This document shows, in pieces, positions 10,089 to 19,115 of a stretch of 53,420 nt of DNA (within the stretch, counting starts at the first letter, position 1; every line of letters starts with the position of its first letter). This stretch comes from Bacteroidota bacterium (GTDB lineage Bacteria; Bacteroidota; Rhodothermia; Rhodothermales; Bin80), in assembly GCA_026708685.1 (NCBI GenBank), contig JAPOUL010000018.1, positions 1-53,420 of the forward strand, given 5' to 3'. The notes under the pieces are model-generated. The model was not told where the DNA came from. It searched no databases and worked only from the letters and a program-made list of their open reading frames with translations. Both the position numbers and the translations under genes were made by a program.

Positions 10089-10350
10089 GTGGCTCAAGAA
10101 CAGGATTCAACCCAGAAATTAGATACTTTCAACCAGAAGTATAATGAAGAGAAAATTCCCAGATTATTGCAGAGTTTTTGAACGAAGTTGCACTTAATTC
10201 CCACTTTTTCTGAAAACGAGGTTAAGTTCAGACATGAATGATATGAGAATTGTCAATCTACCAGATTCTATTCTGCCAATCTACCATATGAGATGCGGAA
10301 CATTGGACACCTTGATTGTGAACCAATGTGGCATCACAGAGTTGGTTAGG
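10089..10350 (+). pseudogene. Duplicated, decayed 5' end of the Eco57I-type methyltransferase
   Basis: Reads from GTG 10089 as VAQEQDSTQKLDTF, NQKYNEEKIPR then a stop. This corresponds to the first 30 residues of the intact methyltransferase at 12021 (MTKEQ, FSQRFNEEKF). Nucleotides after the stop still match (GCAGAGTTTTTGAACGAA). Near 10297 a frame reads NTLDTLIVN, against NTLDVLIVN in the intact gene. It therefore represents about the first 90 residues with indels. It sits 9 bp after the helicase stop, where the methyltransferase gene would be expected in an uninterrupted operon. Confidence 0.8.
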
Positions 10351-10379
10351 TCATCGTTGTCGATCCAACTTATAGTTTC

Positions 10380-11498
10380 ATGAGTTCAGATTTCATTTTA
10401 GATCGTGGTTCCGCCGAATATTTTCATGGGCGGAAAGAAATCATTGATACATTCAACAGTGCTCTTAAAGTCTTTCGCAAGAAGAAAAATGGGACCACCT
10501 TTATGATCCAGGGAGCTCCTGGTGCTGGAAAGACCGCCTTGCTTGATGTGCTATCAAAGCATGCGAAAAAACGCGGATGGAAAACCGCACACATCTATCC
10601 CAATGTGCTTTGGAACCCCCATGAACTATTACCCCTTCTCAGGAAGAGGAGTGGACATCAAGTCACTGGTTTGGGTGCAGGAGGCGGTGTAGGGAATGTT
10701 GGCACGGCGAATTTGAGTATAGGTGTTAGGCCCCCCACCCATACAATCATTAAACTCTTGCGGAAACAGAGGAAGCCCCTCCTCTTGATATTGGACGAGG
10801 CTCAGGCCTTGGGTTTGAAGGACGTGGTACCCCCAGAGATGAAGGGTGTCGTGACAAGTGTTCTAAAACAGATCCACAATGGGGACCTAGGAAAGCCAGT
10901 GATGTTACTTGCTGGTGGACTTGGAACGACCGAGGCTGCCTTGAGTACGTTTGGAATTTCGCGGTCTATGCGTAAGTGTAGGGTGCTCCTTGGATGCCTG
11001 AGCAAGGAATCTACCTGTGCTGTTATCCGGGACTTTCTCATTCATGAGGGCGGTGTCAGTAAACCTCCACTTGAATGGATTGAAGCCATCGAGGAACGCA
11101 CGCATAGGTGGCCTCAACACATCATATCCTATGCAGACCCCGCAGTGAAGTATCTTGCATCACACCAGACACTGAAGGATGAAGGACTCAATATGGTACT
11201 TCAACAAGGTCGTGCTGAGCAGATAGAGTATTACAAAGTACGTGTTAAGGGCATTGACAGAAAGAAACGGCAGGTTTTGGCAAAAATATTCGCTGATGTT
11301 CCATTAGGAGAAACCATGGAGTTTGAGGACATCATGGCTGTACTTGAGAATGAGTACCCCCCAGAGGTGGCCGAAGCTCTCTTCAATAAAGCACTTGAGC
11401 GAGGCATCATTGATGAGCGAGAAGACGAGGACTACGGTATTCCCATTCCCTCCTTCCACTCGTGGCTGGTGGATGAATATGCGAATGGTAAGGATTGA
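10380..11498 (+). CDS. AAA family ATPase, intact copy 1
   Basis: A 372-residue P-loop ATPase: YFHGR near the N-terminus, Walker A GAPGAGKT (45-52) and Walker B LLLILDEAQ (Asp139-Glu140). A conserved GGLGTT element and WPQHI follow, and the C-terminus is probably a winged helix ending in YGIPIPSFHSWLVDEY. The layout resembles Orc/Cdc6, TniB or STAND-type ATPases. The family occurs as many scattered paralogues in some genomes, from memory, and its function is not known to me. In this window there is a second intact gene (41683-42825) and at least two remnants. This copy lies between the helicase and the methyltransferase, after a broken duplicate of the methyltransferase start. It may be an insertion rather than an original member of that module. 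Confidence 0.85.
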   Translation: MSSDFILDRGSAEYFHGRKEIIDTFNSALKVFRKKKNGTTFMIQGAPGAGKTALLDVLSKHAKKRGWKTAHIYPNVLWNPHELLPLLRKRSGHQVTGLGAGGGVGNVGTANLSIGVRPPTHTIIKLLRKQRKPLLLILDEAQALGLKDVVPPEMKGVVTSVLKQIHNGDLGKPVMLLAGGLGTTEAALSTFGISRSMRKCRVLLGCLSKESTCAVIRDFLIHEGGVSKPPLEWIEAIEERTHRWPQHIISYADPAVKYLASHQTLKDEGLNMVLQQGRAEQIEYYKVRVKGIDRKKRQVLAKIFADVPLGETMEFEDIMAVLENEYPPEVAEALFNKALERGIIDEREDEDYGIPIPSFHSWLVDEYANGKD

Positions 11499-11855
11499 GG
11501 GCGTGACCAAAAGCCCAAATAATTTCCCCCCAAACCAAAGCAGGCATTGCTACCTCCTCCTAAAATGGATGATCAACCCAGTGTGAAGAAATCCAGAGAT
11601 TGCGATCAAGGTAGCAATTGTAATTGCATTGCAATGGTACCAGTAATGACATTTCAAAATCAAAAGTGAAGTTGAGAGTTAGGCTAAACACTCACGAATG
11701 CACTTTGATCACACTCAATCATCACGCACTATGCAGTGCGTATCCTCAATTTTAGCAGGAGGATATGTAAATATACGAATGGATGCGGTATATTGGAGGT
11801 TTGATCCGTTGTTCATCAAAATCAAATGCAGTCAAACAAGGGTTTGAATCATCTA
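11499..11855. other. Intergenic region with a small hairpin
   Basis: No gene seen. A perfect 7-bp hairpin (ACGCACT, loop ATGC, AGTGCGT) lies at 11724-11741, without a clear T run. An AGGAGG at 11757-11762 is followed two bases later by ATG-TAA, too close to be a convincing start. The region probably holds the promoter of the following methyltransferase, but I cannot place its boxes with confidence. Confidence 0.4.
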
Positions 11856-12005
11856 ATGTACTTAGAGATCATGCTTCTCAGTATGGACATATACAAAATT
11901 GACGAAAACTTGGACATCAATCTGAGCGTTGAGGGCGCACTGAGTCTTACTCATGGCTACTCGGACAATGATTTAGAGACGATAATATTAGAGAGAAGTT
12001 TTTAA
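11856..12005 (+). CDS. Possible 49-residue protein in front of the methyltransferase
   Basis: An open frame from ATG 11856 to TAA 12005, ending 15 bp before the methyltransferase start. The product is acidic (LEIMLLSMDIYKIDENLDIN, then YSDNDLETIILERSF) and matches nothing I know. It has no helix-turn-helix that I can recognise, so a controller-protein role is not supported. It may be a leader peptide, a small partner protein or chance. Its acidity and position are the only arguments for it. Confidence 0.3.
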   Translation: MYLEIMLLSMDIYKIDENLDINLSVEGALSLTHGYSDNDLETIILERSF

Positions 12006-12020
12006 AGTTGGCGTGACAAG

Positions 12021-15000
12021 ATGACTAAAGAGCAGGCAGCCTCTCTGGTATCAGAAACATTTAGCCAGAGATTTAATGAAGAGAAATTCTCCAATTTTAT
12101 TGCAGAGTTTTTGAACGAATCTACTCTTCTCAATCCATATTTCTCCGATACGATTGAAGTGCCATCATCTTTTGAAAGCACGATTAAGCAGTCTAAATGT
12201 TTGGCTCACTACGACGACCCAGATAGGAATACGCTTGATGTATTGATCGTAAACTTAGCCCGTCAAACATCCATCAGGCGAGCACAGGTATTACAGAGAG
12301 ACTTTATTGGATGGTACTTGGGAAGTCGAAACAGGGATAGTGCTTTGGTGTCTTTCTACCATGACGAGTTAGATGATTGGCGTTTTTCTTATGTGAAAAT
12401 AATTGATCATTTAAGACAGGATGATCAGGGGATCATTAAAATTGATCGCGTTAAATCTCCCCCTAAACGATTTTCATTTCTGGTAGGCAAGAACGAGCCC
12501 AGCCATACTGCTCAGAGGCAGATCGTTCCAATTCTGGTAAATGATCGGCATAATCCTACGCTTTCAGACATTGAGGAGGCATTTAGTGTTGAGACTGTTA
12601 CAAAGGAGTTCTTTCAAAAATATCAACAGCTATTTCTTGATCTACGAGATTCACTGGACATTATTGCGTCACAAGATCCTACGATAAAAAAAGAATTTGA
12701 AAGCAAGAATATCCATACGGATGAGTTTGCTAAAAAATTATTGGGGCAGATCGTCTTCCTCTATTTTCTGCAGAAAAAAGGATGGTTAGGAGTAGGGAGG
12801 GGGCAGGAATGGGGTTCTGGGTCATCAAGTTTCTTACGTGACAAATTCAATCAACGAGGAAATAAGAATTTCTTCAATGACATTTTAGAGCCACTTTTTT
12901 ATGATGCCCTCAGGCATGATAGGAGAGAGATTGATGATTATCATACAGCATTTAATTGCAAGATTCCTTTCCTTAATGGAGGACTCTTTGATCCAATCAA
13001 TAATTATGATTGGGTCAACACGGATATTAACTTGCCCGATGAACTCTTCTCAAATAACCAAAATATTTCGTGGTTGAAATCCCCAACGGAAGATGACCTG
13101 GGAATTCTTGATATTTTTGATCATTACAATTTTACGGTGAAGGAAGATGAGCCTCTGGAAAGAGAAGTTGCAATTGACCCAGAAATGCTCGGAAAGGTAT
13201 TTGAGAGCCTTCTTGGATCCAAGGAACGCAAATCAAAAGGGACCTTCTATACACCGAGAGAAGTCGTTCGCTATATGTGTCAGGAAAGTCTGATTCACTA
13301 TTTGTGTACAGAAATACCGGATTCTATCACGAGAGAGAATTTCAAATCATTGATCAAGTGTAGTGAAGCGTCATCTGGCAATATAGATGCTGAATTAACA
13401 GTCGACCAAATAGAGTTACTCCCCCAATCTATAAGGGAAAATGCAGGGTTCATTGATCAAAAACTTGCATCCATTCAAATTTGTGATCCAGCCGTTGGTT
13501 CTGGGGCTTTTGTGGTTGGAATGATGAATGAGATTGTAGGGATCAGAGATACTCTAACCCAAATAATTGCAGATGATGATACTACAGGCAGGGATACCTA
13601 TAACCTGAAGCGTGAGGCTATTCAGAATTGTCTTTATGGGGTCGATATTGATGCAGGTGCAGTAGAAATTGCTAAACTGAGGTTGTGGTTATCACTTGTT
13701 GTGGATGAGAAAGATCGACGGTCTATTCTTCCACTGCCGAACTTGGACTACAAAATTATTCACGGGGATTCTCTATTGAAGGCGGATGACCAAGATCTCT
13801 TTAATTTTGATTTTCAAGAACTCACCGAAAAGCAGCGGCTGTATTTTGAGGAGGACAACCCGAGTAGAAAACAAATTCTCAAACGCCGTATAGATGAACT
13901 AACACAAGCTCACACGGGCAAGAACTTTGATTTAAAAATCTACTTTCCTGAAATTTTCGGTGATCGGTCACAAAAGCAAGATGATGGATTTGATATCGTG
14001 ATTGGTAATCCTCCGTATGTGCAATTGCAGAAAATGAAGGGAACACCTGAACGAGAATTATACAAATCGTTAAAGTATTACACTTATACTGGACTGGGAG
14101 ATATTTACTGTTTGTTTTATGAATGTGGACTTCTAATTACCCGTCAGAAAGGGGTTCTTTGTTACATTACCAGTAACAAATGGATGAGAGCTGGTTACGG
14201 GAAGAAACTGCGTAATTTCTTTCATAAGAATAATCCTGTATTACTCATTGATCTTGGACCAGACATATTTGAAACTGCAACCGTTGATACAAATATTATT
14301 TTTGTTGAAAAGAGAGAAAACAATGATTCATTCAGTGGAATCAAGTTGGACAAACGAATAGGTATCAACATGGGAGATCAAATTGATCAGGATTCTGTCA
14401 AAATTACTTCTCTTTCAGATGGTCCCTGGTTTATTGGATCACAGATAGAAACAAATATAAAATATACAATTGATCATGTAGGCATTCCTCTGGGAGATTG
14501 GGGGGATAATTTGATCAAATCGGGCATTAAGACCGGATGCAATGCGGCATTCTTAATTAATGAATCTACAAAAGATCAACTTGTTGCAGAAGATTATAGA
14601 TCATTTGAAATCTTGAAACCCATTTTTCGTGGGCGAGATATTAAGCGTTATGGGGTGAGTCCAATGGGTAACTGGTTGATTGCATCACATAATGGATATA
14701 TTGATGATGACGGTAAAGAGGTCGCACCAGTAAATATTGATAAATATCCTGCAGTAAAAAAGCACTTAGATGAATTTGGTGAAAGATTAGTAAATAGATC
14801 AGATAAATGCGTAACACCCTATAATCTGCGTAGTTGCGGTTATTATGTGCAGTTTGAAAATGACAAGATTGTATGGCCAGATATAACTCATACTAAACCA
14901 TCTTTTCATTTAGTAAAGGATAGAAAATACATAGAAGCCTCAGTATTCATGATAACCAGTGGGAGTTTAAAATATCTTTTAGGAATTCTAAATTCTTCTA

Positions 15001-15320
15001 TAACTGCATTTTACATACCAAGGATTGCAACTGATCTGGGGGGAGAAGGAGTTCGATATAAGAAGCAATTTATGGAGAAATTTCCCATTCCGAAGCCAGA
15101 TAAAAATGCTTCATCAATTGAAGAATTGGTTGACATGATTTATTCATACAAAGAAGAAGGCAAGGACACCACTGATCTGGAAAGGGAAATAGACTTCCTT
15201 GTTTATGAACTTTATGATTTGGGATCAGAAGAGATTTCTTTCTTGGAATCTCATTTGAAAAGAAATCTTGAAATACACAAACATCCTTATTCAATAAGGG
15301 GTTGTTTCAACTACGTTTGA
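12021..15320 (+). CDS. Eco57I-type adenine-specific DNA methyltransferase
   Basis: A 1099-residue class I SAM-dependent DNA methyltransferase. SAM motif I is CDPAVGSGAF (Asp489), preceded by SKGTFYTPREVVRYM. The motif YGVDIDAGAVEIAKLRLWL follows, and the catalytic motif IV is NPPY (663-666) in FDIVIGNPPYVQLQ. The last 350 residues, including YGVSPMGNWLIASHNG and DLGGEGVRYKKQFMEKFPIP, look like a TaqI-type target-recognition region. The N-terminal 200 residues (LVSFYHDELDDWRFSYVKI, HTAQRQIVPIL) are the kind carried by large methyltransferases that partner helicases. I see no clear PD-(D/E)xK nuclease, so cutting would fall to the PLD-helicase upstream. It probably methylates adenine in a specific site to mark self DNA. 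The gene appears intact and ends 3 bp before a group II intron remnant. Confidence 0.88.
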   Translation: MTKEQAASLVSETFSQRFNEEKFSNFIAEFLNESTLLNPYFSDTIEVPSSFESTIKQSKCLAHYDDPDRNTLDVLIVNLARQTSIRRAQVLQRDFIGWYLGSRNRDSALVSFYHDELDDWRFSYVKIIDHLRQDDQGIIKIDRVKSPPKRFSFLVGKNEPSHTAQRQIVPILVNDRHNPTLSDIEEAFSVETVTKEFFQKYQQLFLDLRDSLDIIASQDPTIKKEFESKNIHTDEFAKKLLGQIVFLYFLQKKGWLGVGRGQEWGSGSSSFLRDKFNQRGNKNFFNDILEPLFYDALRHDRREIDDYHTAFNCKIPFLNGGLFDPINNYDWVNTDINLPDELFSNNQNISWLKSPTEDDLGILDIFDHYNFTVKEDEPLEREVAIDPEMLGKVFESLLGSKERKSKGTFYTPREVVRYMCQESLIHYLCTEIPDSITRENFKSLIKCSEASSGNIDAELTVDQIELLPQSIRENAGFIDQKLASIQICDPAVGSGAFVVGMMNEIVGIRDTLTQIIADDDTTGRDTYNLKREAIQNCLYGVDIDAGAVEIAKLRLWLSLVVDEKDRRSILPLPNLDYKIIHGDSLLKADDQDLFNFDFQELTEKQRLYFEEDNPSRKQILKRRIDELTQAHTGKNFDLKIYFPEIFGDRSQKQDDGFDIVIGNPPYVQLQKMKGTPERELYKSLKYYTYTGLGDIYCLFYECGLLITRQKGVLCYITSNKWMRAGYGKKLRNFFHKNNPVLLIDLGPDIFETATVDTNIIFVEKRENNDSFSGIKLDKRIGINMGDQIDQDSVKITSLSDGPWFIGSQIETNIKYTIDHVGIPLGDWGDNLIKSGIKTGCNAAFLINESTKDQLVAEDYRSFEILKPIFRGRDIKRYGVSPMGNWLIASHNGYIDDDGKEVAPVNIDKYPAVKKHLDEFGERLVNRSDKCVTPYNLRSCGYYVQFENDKIVWPDITHTKPSFHLVKDRKYIEASVFMITSGSLKYLLGILNSSITAFYIPRIATDLGGEGVRYKKQFMEKFPIPKPDKNASSIEELVDMIYSYKEEGKDTTDLEREIDFLVYELYDLGSEEISFLESHLKRNLEIHKHPYSIRGCFNYV

Positions 15321-15323
15321 AAT

Positions 15324-15785
15324 GTGCACCGTGGAAAGGTGCTTCTTCCAAGTGAATCTTGGACCCCACCCAGCAACTATCGTTCCAGCTGGTAGCAATC
15401 AAAACGATTGATGGAGATAACGAGATGAAGGAATGAAGCATTTTGGGATAAAAGGATCGTGTAGACGTTCAGTAAGCATGCAGGACGAAACGCGAGGAAA
15501 AATTGAGCAGGCCTCGAAACTAGTAATGCGGAAGCCGCCCCTCCGTTTCATAGAGAAAGGTCGCTTGTAGTTCAGCAAGAGAACGATAAGAGCACTGAAC
15601 TATATCCGCCAGATACTGATCTTGGCATGCATGTAAGATGAAGAAGTGGCAACAAGGGGAGCCCTATCAGTATTGACGCACAGGGCAATCAGAATCCCGC
15701 GAGGGACAGGCCGGGCTGATAGGGTAGCGGATGGGTCCGTAGTACCGAAGACGCGGAGTAATGTCCGTAGAGGAAAGGACTATGT
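15324..15785 (+). mobile_element. Group II intron, 5' RNA part only (truncated)
   Basis: Starts GTGCACCGTGGAAAGGTGC, matching the GTGYG 5' end and first helix of bacterial group II introns. It continues with highly typical domain I-III segments: CACCCAGCAACTATCGTTCC, GCGGAAGCCGCCCCT, GGGGAGCCCTATCAGTATTG, CCCGCGAGGGACAGGCC, GATAGGGTAGCGGATGGGTC and CCGTAGAGGAAAGGAC. These are recalled from known intron sequences, not searched. The reverse transcriptase ORF that should follow is absent, and no domain V hairpin (GAGCCGT...ACGGTTC) is seen downstream. The element is therefore a dead 5' fragment. It begins three bases after the methyltransferase stop. Confidence 0.8.
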
Positions 15786-16423
15786 ACTGTACGATCTGTG
15801 CATTAAATCTTTATATAATAACTGCTTGATTCGTTGGATGAATCTTATTGTTTAGATTCTACGGTGGTTGAAGTTGACGGCGATGTCATATCTGTGTGAC
15901 TTCAGCGTGAGGAATGTTTGAAGAAAATTAGATCTACATATCACTACTTGACTTCAAGAAGCATGAGGATCCGGAATTTTCAATGAGTGATTACGGATGG
16001 GAAATGAGCGGTTGAACAAAGAGCTATGAGGCAATATCAAAGATGTGGACGACGGGTAAGGATTCAAAGATCAGCCAAGAAATAACCCATCTGCTTCGTC
16101 CACGGAAGCATGTTAAAACATGACGGTTTACAACGGATTGAGTCAATATCTAATAGATGAATATGATGCTCCACTTGAAAAGGAAGAGGATATGACGATC
16201 CTTCTTGAAGATGAGGAGATGAAGTGGTCAGATCATAACATGAACTTCGTTGAGTTATGTGAAGCACAAAAGAAGTTCAATCTACAATAGACACTGTCCG
16301 AGATCTACAAGATAGAAACGGGGTTGATCTGCATGGTATAGATGACCAACTAGAACAAGTGAATCAGTTACTTGAAGAAGAGGGCAATAAGTGGTGCCCT
16401 AAAGAGTGGGAAAACTATGATGG
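15786..16423 (+). other. Decayed DNA with one possible small acidic ORF
   Basis: No recognisable intact gene. ATG 16120 to TAG 16290 encodes 56 residues, strongly acidic (YLIDEYDAPLEKEEDMTILL, LEDEEMKWSDHN). Nearby frames contain similarly acidic broken stretches (DFKKHEDPEFSMSDYGWEMS near 15951). This could be the wreck of an acidic protein gene. Nothing shows the missing end of the group II intron. Confidence 0.3.
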
Positions 16424-16828
16424 TTAAGAAGCACCTATGATCAACAATCTTATCAACCAGCCACCCATAGCTAAGAGCACAGATATACCAATACCTGATG
16501 TAATTTTGAGCCATTTAAGTATGATGGCAAACCGTATGTCCTGTGACTCTTTGAAGGAATCAAACCATTTGTCTATGGAATCAAACCGTTTGTCTACGGA
16601 ATCAAACCGAGTATCCTGCGACTCTTTGAAGGAATCAAACCGTTTGTCCATGGAATCAAACCGAGTGTCCTGCGACTCTTTGATGGAAACAAGCTGAGTG
16701 TTAACGACACTCTTAAAAGAATTAAGTTCAGATTGAACTGAAGCGGTTGGAATTTCCCTCTGAATTTCTATAAGTTCGTGGGTTTCTGTTTCATTCAGAG
16801 ATCCGTTTTTCATCCACTTTCGCAACAA
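16424..16828 (-). CDS. Repeat-rich coiled-coil protein with C-terminal membrane anchor
   Basis: A 134-residue protein. Residues about 35-100 are tandem heptad-like repeats of the type KESQDTRFDS and DKRFDSFKESQD, predicted to form a long coiled coil. Residues about 112-130 (ITSGIGISVLLAMGGWLI) form one membrane span at the C-terminus. This layout resembles Bdr-like or CCDC90/DUF1640-like proteins, but I cannot assign a family. The DNA repeats should allow the protein to change length by slippage. The open frame read on the opposite strand is a by-product of the repeats. The gene is followed on its strand by decayed DNA. Confidence 0.7.
   Translation of the reverse strand: MLRKWMKNGSLNETETHELIEIQREIPTASVQSELNSFKSVVNTQLVSIKESQDTRFDSMDKRFDSFKESQDTRFDSVDKRFDSIDKWFDSFKESQDIRFAIILKWLKITSGIGISVLLAMGGWLIRLLIIGAS
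16544..16690. repeat. Tandem repeats inside the coiled-coil gene
   Basis: Units of about 63-66 bp containing CTGCGACTCTTTGAAGGAAT and 21-bp subunits of the type GAATCAAACCGTTTGTC are repeated in tandem. Sequence differences between units are few, which suggests recent expansion or homogenisation. Confidence 0.8.
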
Positions 16829-17164
16829 GGCAAAACACGGGTTTGCAAACTTGGTGAAGATGTTGATGTATGTTCCATGAGGGAAAGAATGTTAGTTAGT
16901 TCATTGCTTAAATAAATCTTATATAGATTTGTTCCATGTACCGAGTGAATTAGAATCTTGGCAGGGTCGTAATTCAGAATCACCGCTTGACGTGTGAAGA
17001 TCACATCAAACAAACTGGTTTCAAACCCAAACCGTCACCGTATGTGAAGGCATATGTATAGTGTCCCCAGCTAAATGAGTAATGACAGTTTCCCCGAATA
17101 TACAACATCCCATAAGATGAGCCCCAGTTTGGGATATAATTCCCCAACCAATAGCCTCACGCAT
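16810..17164 (-). pseudogene. Decayed unknown gene downstream of the broken methyltransferase
   Basis: On the minus strand, ATG 17164 opens MREAIGWGIISQTGAHLMG and GETVITHLAGDTIHMPSHTV, then stops. A second frame continues with FDVIFTRQAVILNYDPAKIL, IHSVHGTNLYKIYLSNELTN. The two pieces read like one coding sequence broken by a shift near 17015. I do not recognise it. As the gene next to a DNA methyltransferase on the same strand it could be the remains of the matching restriction enzyme, but this is inference from position only. Confidence 0.4.
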
Positions 17165-17255
17165 ATGTCTTGAGCACTATCACTCTAAATTTTGCTCTTC
17201 ACGAAACACCACAACGGATTCTTGTAAATAATCGGTTCTATCCTGCACGACCACT

Positions 17256-18234
17256 TCAAAAGTCATGCGTTCTAATATCTCCAATTCTCCAAGCGTCATC
17301 TATTCGGAGTATAGCCATTTCAACATATTCAGGGACCATATCAATGCCAAGCCATTTGCATCCCAATTTGTTAGCAACAAAAGGATCAAATACTAAACCT
17401 CCGCTTGGAGAAAACAATATGATCACTCGCAGAGCTAATTCTTCGGGGAACTCTGCCTCATGACATCCATTTTTTCATACAGAACGTATGTGTCAAACCT
17501 CTCAAGATCCCCATTCTGACCATTCATGTTTTTTCTAAACGCTCTATCATACTGGATAACATCTGGACGCCAAAAAATGTAAACATGTTCAAACTCATCA
17601 ACAGCACGGTAACTGTTAGAATGCCACTGGCTATTTTGCCATGTAGGATTTTGGGCCAAATTCGATGATCATAGAGATAGAGTCCTAGCATCTCAGCCCG
17701 ATCGGCAACCATACGCCCGGTAAGCTTCACCTTTGTTGATGAACACTGTTTACCTCCATGAACATTGTTGCCTTCTATCCTGTGCTGAACGGTCTGCTCG
17801 CTACAATCCAATCACTCAGCCAACTGATAGCGATTGGCATCGGGGTATTGTTGACGCATGGAAAGTACTTCTTCAATCGTGACACGATTCCTCTTGCCCC
17901 TGACATTTTCGGCTTGAAATCGTGGCATATCAGGGTCAGAAAAACAGAGGATGTCACCGATATTTACGGCCAGAAACCCGCCAGATTTTAACACCCGTGT
18001 ATGTTCACCAATGACAGATTTGATCAAAGATTTCCAATCCTCAAACCCTAAATTACGTTTGTATGATTTTGCCACAAAATAGGGCGGAGACCAAAGCGAT
18101 AGATCCACTGACTGAGCGGAAATCCTCTTTATAGCTTCACGAGAATCGCCAGATAGAATTTTGTTCTCAATTGTATGTTTTACGACCGTAGTTCTACAAC
18201 GCATAGTTGACGATTCAGCAATGGGCATCTGCAT
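17256..18234 (-). pseudogene. Beta-class DNA methyltransferase (N4/N6), decayed
   Basis: Read on the minus strand from 18234: ILSGDSREAI, the catalytic motif SPPY in VDLSLWSPPYFVAKSY, and LKSGGFLAVNIGD. After LAE comes a TGA where Trp is expected, then LDCSEQTVQHRIEG in the same frame. A shift near 17650 leads into NPTWQNSQWHSNSYRAVDEF and EHVYIFWRPDVI. Another shift near 17462 leads into EFPEELALRVIILFSPSGGL. The SAM-binding motif I should read DPFVGSGTT but appears as FDPFVANKLG, so about nine codons are missing. The order SPPY before motif I marks the beta class. One nonsense, at least two shifts and loss of motif I make it non-functional. Confidence 0.85.
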
Positions 18235-19115
18235 ATCGTGGTAGAATCTAATTCAGTGTTGCATGTAAGCCATACCATCTCTGTGTCAAACAATCCTCTT
18301 ATGGATTGCTTCACCTGCCAGATCCTATTCATGTAATGGATGATGCTACAACCTGCCCACAAGCTATTTTACGTAGTGCTGTAGATGCTTGATCAACATG
18401 TAATGGTATGTGCTGTGCTACGGAATCTGTACCTCAGAGGTGACTAGAGAGATTTCATAGCAGTGATATGCGTCTTTACACAGTGAGCAGAATATCGTGA
18501 ATATACGATATGAATGAAAGATCAAAAAAACCTCATTTCCCATCCATAGATCAATCACAATCTGATCATCAAAAACTCTCGCAGATCAATAAACGATCAA
18601 TATCTACACGCATCCCTAAAAAATTGATTCAATACCTCCGATCCATACAATCGTACACATAACCACCAAGCCATCATAGGTCACCATTCACAGATGTTTC
18701 AACTTCTCAAAAACGGTCATAACATACACCCGAAAAGCATAGATACTTCTCCTCATGAATGAACCGTATCCATAACGTTACAAATGTAATTGTAGAATAA
18801 ATATGTTTTATTTGTTAAAGTATATAACTTTTAATGTATTTATCGTATCTTATACATGAATAGAGTCATTCTTGTATCCTTATTCATGGAAAAAAGTACT
18901 GCTTATAGGATTGTCTTTAGGGCTAAAGCACAGTTGTCTGGCTTTAGCCTTCAGAAGCGAGGTCAATGCTCTCGGAGCTGGGAGCGACTTGGACATCTCT
19001 GTCTGCAAACGTTATGCACTCAATCACTGATCATAATCAGAGGACTCACATTACAGCACGACTTCACGAATGTCCCCTCTGGCTTTCACACGAACCCTCA
19101 ACCTAACTTGTACTC
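18235..19115. other. Intergenic region, AT-rich towards its right end
   Basis: No convincing gene. The segment 18780-18860 is very AT-rich (for example TTATTTGTTAAAGTATATAA) and is the best place for the promoter of the following two-component/conjugation operon. An open frame at 18856-19119 overlaps the kinase start in an ATGA. It contains a short stretch (YRIVFRAKAQLS) that could be a ribbon-helix-helix-like beginning followed by a frameshift. I do not accept it as a gene. Confidence 0.4.

Noticed and set aside
11757..11770. AGGAGG followed by ATG-TAA, a possible start-stop regulatory element
   Set aside because: Only two bases between the Shine-Dalgarno-like motif and ATG, and nothing else supports it.
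6889..15320. Classification of the helicase-methyltransferase module as BREX or DISARM
   Set aside because: No PglZ, BrxC, DrmA or DrmB partner is present; the PLD domain is fused to the helicase rather than separate as in DrmC.
16437..16697. 86-residue plus-strand frame over the tandem repeats
   Set aside because: By-product of repeats whose opposite strand encodes a convincing coiled coil with a membrane anchor.
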